This document shows, piece by piece, positions 60,029 to 64,000 of a DNA stretch of 64,000 bases. The stretch spans positions 372,001 to 436,000 of the forward strand of contig NZ_PKIE01000001.1 in NCBI RefSeq assembly GCF_002860865.1, given 5' to 3'. The translations under genes and the position numbers were made by a program. Source of the stretch: Streptococcus mitis. Its GTDB lineage: Bacteria > Bacillota > Bacilli > Lactobacillales > Streptococcaceae. Within the stretch, counting starts at the first letter, position 1, and each line of letters starts with the position of its first letter. A model generated the notes under the pieces. The model did not search any database. It worked only from the letters and a program-made list of their open reading frames with translations, and had not been told where the DNA came from.

Positions 60029-61699
60029 ATGAAAACAGATATTGAAATCGCACAGAGTATTGAGCTGAAGCCAATCGTTGATGTTGTAGAGAAACTTGGT
60101 ATTTCTTACGACGATTTGGAGTTGTACGGAAAGTACAAGGCTAAGCTCAGCTTTGATAAAATTCGTGCAGTTGAGAGCAATCCAGTTGGAAAATTGATTC
60201 TGGTTACTGCCATCAACCCAACACCTGCAGGTGAAGGAAAATCAACCATTACCATTGGTCTTGCAGATGCCTTAAACAAAATCGGCAAGAAAACCATGAT
60301 TGCTATTCGCGAACCATCTCTTGGTCCAGTAATGGGAATTAAGGGTGGTGCGGCAGGTGGTGGTTATGCCCAAGTTTTGCCAATGGAAGACATCAACCTT
60401 CATTTTACTGGGGATATGCATGCCATTACAACTGCTAACAATGCTCTTTCTGCCTTGATTGACAACCACTTGCACCAAGGAAATGAGTTGGGAATTGACC
60501 AACGTCGTATTCTCTGGAAACGTGTAGTGGACTTGAACGACCGAGCACTTCGTCACGTGACCGTAGGACTTGGTGGCCCTCTAAACGGTATTCCTCGTGA
60601 GGATGGCTTTGACATTACCGTCGCTTCCGAAATCATGGCGATTCTTTGCTTGGCTACGGACATCGAGGACTTGAAACGCCGTTTGGCTAATATTGTTATT
60701 GGTTATCGTTACGACCGTACACCAGTTTCTGTAGGTGATTTGCAGGTTGAAGGTGCCTTGGCTTTGATTTTGAAGGATGCTATTAAACCAAACTTGGTTC
60801 AGACAATTTATGGAACACCTGCTTTTGTGCACGGTGGTCCATTTGCCAATATTGCTCACGGATGTAACTCTGTCTTAGCAACTACAACAGCCCTTCACTT
60901 GGCTGATTACACAGTTACTGAAGCTGGTTTTGGTGCAGACCTTGGTGCCGAGAAATTCCTTGATATTAAGACACCAAACTTGCCAACATCTCCAGATGCA
61001 GTAGTTATTGTCGCAACCCTTCGAGCCCTTAAGATGAATGGTGGTGTGGCTAAAGACGCTTTGACAGAGGAAAATGTGGAGGCGGTTCGTGCCGGTTTTG
61101 CTAACTTGAAACGCCACGTTGAAAATATCCGTAAGTTCGGTATTCCTGCAGTAGTAGCTATTAATGAATTTGTCTCTGATACAGAAGCTGAAATTGCAGC
61201 CTTGAAAGAACTCTGTGCTTCTATTGATGTGCCAGTTGAACTAGCAAGTGTCTGGGCTGATGGTGCAGAAGGTGGAGTAGCTCTTGCTGAAACGGTTGTC
61301 AAGACTATCGCTGAAAACCCATCTAACTATAAACGTTTGTATGATAATGACCTTTCTGTCCAAGAAAAGATTGAAAAGATTGTTACTGAAATCTACCGTG
61401 GTAGCAAAGTGAACTTTGAGAAGAAAGCTCAAACACAAATCGCTCAAATCGTTCAAAACGGTTGGGACAAATTGCCAATCTGTATGGCTAAAACTCAATA
61501 TAGTTTCTCTGACAATCCAAATTCGCTTGGAGCACCAGAAAACTTTGAAATTACCATTCGTGAATTGGTACCAAAATTAGGTGCAGGCTTCATCGTTGCC
61601 CTAACTGGTGATGTCATGACCATGCCAGGACTTCCAAAACGACCAGCAGCCCTCAACATGGATGTTGAAAGCGATGGAACCGTTCTAGGTTTGTTCTAG
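60029..61699 (+). CDS. fhs: Formate-tetrahydrofolate ligase
   Basis: The 556-residue enzyme makes 10-formyl-THF from formate, ATP and THF for purine synthesis and initiator tRNA. The P-loop [14 protein letters not shown] is near 66, then [20 protein letters not shown] and the end [25 protein letters not shown] precedes the ATG. It stands alone, followed by a BOX. Confidence 0.97.
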   Translation: MKTDIEIAQSIELKPIVDVVEKLGISYDDLELYGKYKAKLSFDKIRAVESNPVGKLILVTAINPTPAGEGKSTITIGLADALNKIGKKTMIAIREPSLGPVMGIKGGAAGGGYAQVLPMEDINLHFTGDMHAITTANNALSALIDNHLHQGNELGIDQRRILWKRVVDLNDRALRHVTVGLGGPLNGIPREDGFDITVASEIMAILCLATDIEDLKRRLANIVIGYRYDRTPVSVGDLQVEGALALILKDAIKPNLVQTIYGTPAFVHGGPFANIAHGCNSVLATTTALHLADYTVTEAGFGADLGAEKFLDIKTPNLPTSPDAVVIVATLRALKMNGGVAKDALTEENVEAVRAGFANLKRHVENIRKFGIPAVVAINEFVSDTEAEIAALKELCASIDVPVELASVWADGAEGGVALAETVVKTIAENPSNYKRLYDNDLSVQEKIEKIVTEIYRGSKVNFEKKAQTQIAQIVQNGWDKLPICMAKTQYSFSDNPNSLGAPENFEITIRELVPKLGAGFIVALTGDVMTMPGLPKRPAALNMDVESDGTVLGLF

Positions 61700-61717
61700 T
61701 ATATTGAAATTGACTTC

Positions 61718-61821
61718 ATACTCTTCGAAAATCTCTTCAAACCACGTCAGCTTCACCTTGCCGTACTCAAGTACAGCCTGCGGCTAGCTTCCTAGTTTGC
61801 ACTTCGATTTTCATTGAGTAA
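61718..61821. repeat. BOX element (A-C type, reverse orientation)
   Basis: It opens ATACTCTTCGAAAATCTCTT, has CACCTTGCCGTACTCAAG in the middle and closes with GATTTTCATTGAGTA. This is the reverse complement of the other four. It lies 18 bases after fhs and just before a terminator. Confidence 0.93.
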
Positions 61822-61824
61822 TAA

Positions 61825-61858
61825 ATGAGTTTGGAAATAATATCCAAGCTCATTTTTT
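61825..61858 (+). terminator. fhs terminator
   Basis: ATGAGTTTGGA pairs with TCCAAGCTCAT (one G-U), loop AATAATA, and is followed by a T run. Because the BOX precedes it, the BOX is part of the fhs transcript. Confidence 0.92.
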
Positions 61859-61965
61859 ATCTAGATATAAGAAGTTGCCTTCTACACGTAACCAGTCTAG
61901 GTAAAGATATTTTCCCTGAATTCTGATATAATAGAAATATTGACTTCAAGAGTAAGGAAGAGAAG

Positions 61966-64000
61966 ATGAACACATTATTGAATGGAATGAATGACCGTCA
62001 GGCTGAGGCGGTGCAAACGACAGAAGGGCCCTTGTTGATCATGGCGGGGGCTGGTTCTGGAAAGACCAGAGTTTTGACCCACCGCATTGCTTATCTGATT
62101 GATGAAAAGCTAGTCAATCCTTGGAATATCTTGGCCATTACCTTTACCAACAAGGCTGCGCGTGAGATGAAGGAGCGTGCTTATAGCCTCAATCCAGCCA
62201 CTCAGGACTGTTTGATTGCAACCTTTCACTCCATGTGTGTGCGTATTCTGCGTCGCGATGCGGAGCATATTGGCTACAACCGCAATTTTACTATTGTAGA
62301 TCCAGGGGAGCAACGAACTCTCATGAAACGCATTCTCAAGCAATTAAACTTAGATCCGAAAAAATGGAATGAACGGAGCATTTTAGGGACTATTTCCAAT
62401 GCCAAGAATGATTTGATTGATGATGTAGCTTATGCTGCCCAAGCTGGCGATATGTATACGCAAATCGTAGCTCAGTGTTATACAGCCTATCAAAAAGAGC
62501 TTCGCCAGTCAGAGTCGGTTGACTTTGATGATTTGATTATGCTGACCTTGCGTCTCTTTGATCAAAATCCTGATGTTTTGACCTACTACCAGCAAAAATT
62601 CCAATATATCCACGTTGATGAGTATCAAGATACCAACCATGCTCAGTACCAACTGGTCAAACTCTTAGCTTCACGCTTTAAAAATATCTGTGTGGTTGGG
62701 GATGCGGATCAGTCTATCTACGGTTGGCGTGGTGCTGATATGCAGAATATCTTGGATTTTGAGAAAGATTATCCCCAAGCCAAGGTTGTTTTGTTGGAGG
62801 AGAATTACCGTTCAACTAAAACCATTTTGCAAGCGGCCAACGAGGTCATTAAAAATAATAAAAACCGCCGTCCTAAGAATCTCTGGACTCAAAATGCGGA
62901 TGGGGAGCAAATCGTATACTATCGTGCCGATGATGAGCTGGATGAGGCTGTATTTGTAGCTAGAACTATCGATGAACTTAGTCGCAGTCAAAACTTCCTT
63001 CACAAGGATTTTGCAGTTCTCTATCGTACAAATGCGCAGTCTCGTACTATTGAGGAAGCCCTGCTCAAGTCCAATATTCCTTATACAATGGTCGGCGGGA
63101 CCAAGTTCTACAGCCGTAAGGAAATCCGTGATATTATTGCTTATCTCAACCTCATTGCTAATTTGAGTGACAATATCAGTTTTGAGCGTATTATCAACGA
63201 GCCTAAACGTGGAATTGGCCCAGGTACTGTTGAGAAAATCCGTGATTTTGCCAATATGCAAAACATGTCCATGCTAGATGCTTCAGCTAATATCATGTTA
63301 TCTGGTATCAAGGGTAAAGCAGCCCAGTCAATTTGGGATTTTGCCAATATGGTTCTGGATTTGCGGGAGCAACTGGACCAATTAAGTATCACTGAGTTGG
63401 TTGAGGCGGTTCTAGAAAAAACAGGTTATGTCGATATTCTTAATGTCCAAGCGACTCTAGAAAGCAAGGCTCGGGTTGAAAATATCGAAGAGTTCCTCTC
63501 TGTGACGAAAAACTTTGATGACACCTCTGATGTGCCCGAAGATGAAACTGGTTTGGACAAACTGAGTCGTTTCTTAAATGACTTGGCCTTGATTGCGGAT
63601 ACAGATTCAGGTAGTCAGGAGACATCAGAAGTGACCTTGATGACCCTGCATGCTGCTAAGGGTCTTGAGTTTCCAGTTGTATTTTTGATTGGTATGGAAG
63701 AAAATGTCTTTCCGCTTAGCCGTGCGGCTGAAGATCAAGATGAATTAGAAGAAGAGCGTCGTCTTGCCTATGTAGGTATTACGCGTGCAGAGAAAATTCT
63801 CTATCTGACCAATGCCAATTCACGCCTGCTTTTTGGTCGTACCAACTACAACCGTCCGACTCGTTTTATTAACGAAATCAGTTCAGACTTGCTTGAGTAT
63901 CAAGGATTGGCCCGTCCAGCAAATACAAGCTTTAAAGCGTCTTATAGCAGTGGTGGGGTTGCCTTCGGTCAAGGTATGAGTTTGGCTCAAGCTCTTCAAG
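61966..64000 (+). CDS. pcrA: ATP-dependent DNA helicase PcrA (3' part beyond the window)
   Basis: The frame is open from ATG 61966 to the end of the window, 678 codons of an expected 760 or so. The UvrD/PcrA superfamily 1 motifs are in order: [18 protein letters not shown] (Walker A), [67 protein letters not shown] and YVGITRAEK. It acts in excision repair and in clearing RecA from DNA. AAGGAAG precedes the start. It runs off the edge of the sequence, not off a lesion. Confidence 0.96.
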   Translation, partial: MNTLLNGMNDRQAEAVQTTEGPLLIMAGAGSGKTRVLTHRIAYLIDEKLVNPWNILAITFTNKAAREMKERAYSLNPATQDCLIATFHSMCVRILRRDAEHIGYNRNFTIVDPGEQRTLMKRILKQLNLDPKKWNERSILGTISNAKNDLIDDVAYAAQAGDMYTQIVAQCYTAYQKELRQSESVDFDDLIMLTLRLFDQNPDVLTYYQQKFQYIHVDEYQDTNHAQYQLVKLLASRFKNICVVGDADQSIYGWRGADMQNILDFEKDYPQAKVVLLEENYRSTKTILQAANEVIKNNKNRRPKNLWTQNADGEQIVYYRADDELDEAVFVARTIDELSRSQNFLHKDFAVLYRTNAQSRTIEEALLKSNIPYTMVGGTKFYSRKEIRDIIAYLNLIANLSDNISFERIINEPKRGIGPGTVEKIRDFANMQNMSMLDASANIMLSGIKGKAAQSIWDFANMVLDLREQLDQLSITELVEAVLEKTGYVDILNVQATLESKARVENIEEFLSVTKNFDDTSDVPEDETGLDKLSRFLNDLALIADTDSGSQETSEVTLMTLHAAKGLEFPVVFLIGMEENVFPLSRAAEDQDELEEERRLAYVGITRAEKILYLTNANSRLLFGRTNYNRPTRFINEISSDLLEYQGLARPANTSFKASYSSGGVAFGQGMSLAQALQ

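Overview
The window is chromosomal DNA of a low-GC Gram-positive coccus of the Streptococcus mitis group (S. mitis/S. oralis-like, close to but distinct from S. pneumoniae). The evidence is five BOX repeats, a tarI-tarJ-lic teichoic-acid/choline locus, dprA behind a SigX (com-box) promoter, a fused GlnPH transporter, and an F0F1 c-subunit that is pneumococcus-like but has several viridans-type substitutions. No phage, plasmid, CRISPR array or rRNA operon was seen. Almost everything is ordinary core genome; the accessory signals are concentrated at about 14.5-16.7, 21.1-25.8 and 55.5-56.8 kb.

Layout: (1) 0-3.4 kb: cppA, a class C beta-lactamase-fold hydrolase, an EamA permease, a BOX and a GntR/UTRA regulator. 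(2) 3.5-6.7 kb: guaA and a U32 family protein. (3) 6.9-13.4 kb: the complete atpEBFHAGDC operon, interrupted by a BOX between atpG and atpD. (4) 13.4-21.1 kb: a lactonase, an orphan oligopeptide-binding lipoprotein flanked by 19-bp direct repeats, an AI-2E family permease, a TPR protein, an MgtC-like protein and an aquaglyceroporin behind a perfect cre match. (5) 21.1-27.4 kb: an IS861-like element that has cut off a tacF remnant, then tarI-tarJ-(licA pseudogene)-licB-licC behind a perfect CiaR box. Choline kinase licA carries two independent lesions, and tacF carries a nonsense codon as well as the truncation.

(6) 27.4-32.6 kb: dprA, topA, a DUF454 protein, cutC and a YjbR-like protein. (7) 32.6-38.5 kb: leucine biosynthesis leuA-leuB-DUF1294-leuC-leuD with a CodY box, a leader peptide with three consecutive Leu codons and a textbook attenuator, followed by a YciO/Sua5-like gene. 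(8) 38.6-40.1 kb: a short, strongly structured 5' leader of guaC that I cannot assign to a known riboswitch class, then guaC, tRNA-Arg(CCG) and a decayed BOX. (9) 40.1-47.3 kb: rnc-smc-two HAD phosphatases-ftsY. (10) 47.3-55.5 kb: zwf, the glutamine transporter glnPH-glnQ with a GlnR operator, a CPBP protease, uvrB and mutX. (11) 55.5-56.8 kb: an AT-rich methyltransferase gene inserted between mutX and a duplicated mutX 3' end. (12) 56.8-64 kb: niaX-niaR (niacin uptake and its repressor), coaB-coaC-panT (coenzyme A/pantothenate), fhs and the first part of pcrA, which runs off the window.

The regions share themes: energy and pH homeostasis (ATPase), wall teichoic/lipoteichoic choline decoration that appears to be decaying, vitamin scavenging (niacin, pantothenate), nitrogen and branched-chain amino acid control (GlnR and CodY sites), and DNA maintenance and competence (dprA, topA, smc, uvrB, mutX, pcrA). 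All assignments come from reading the sequence and remembered family knowledge; no database search was run.
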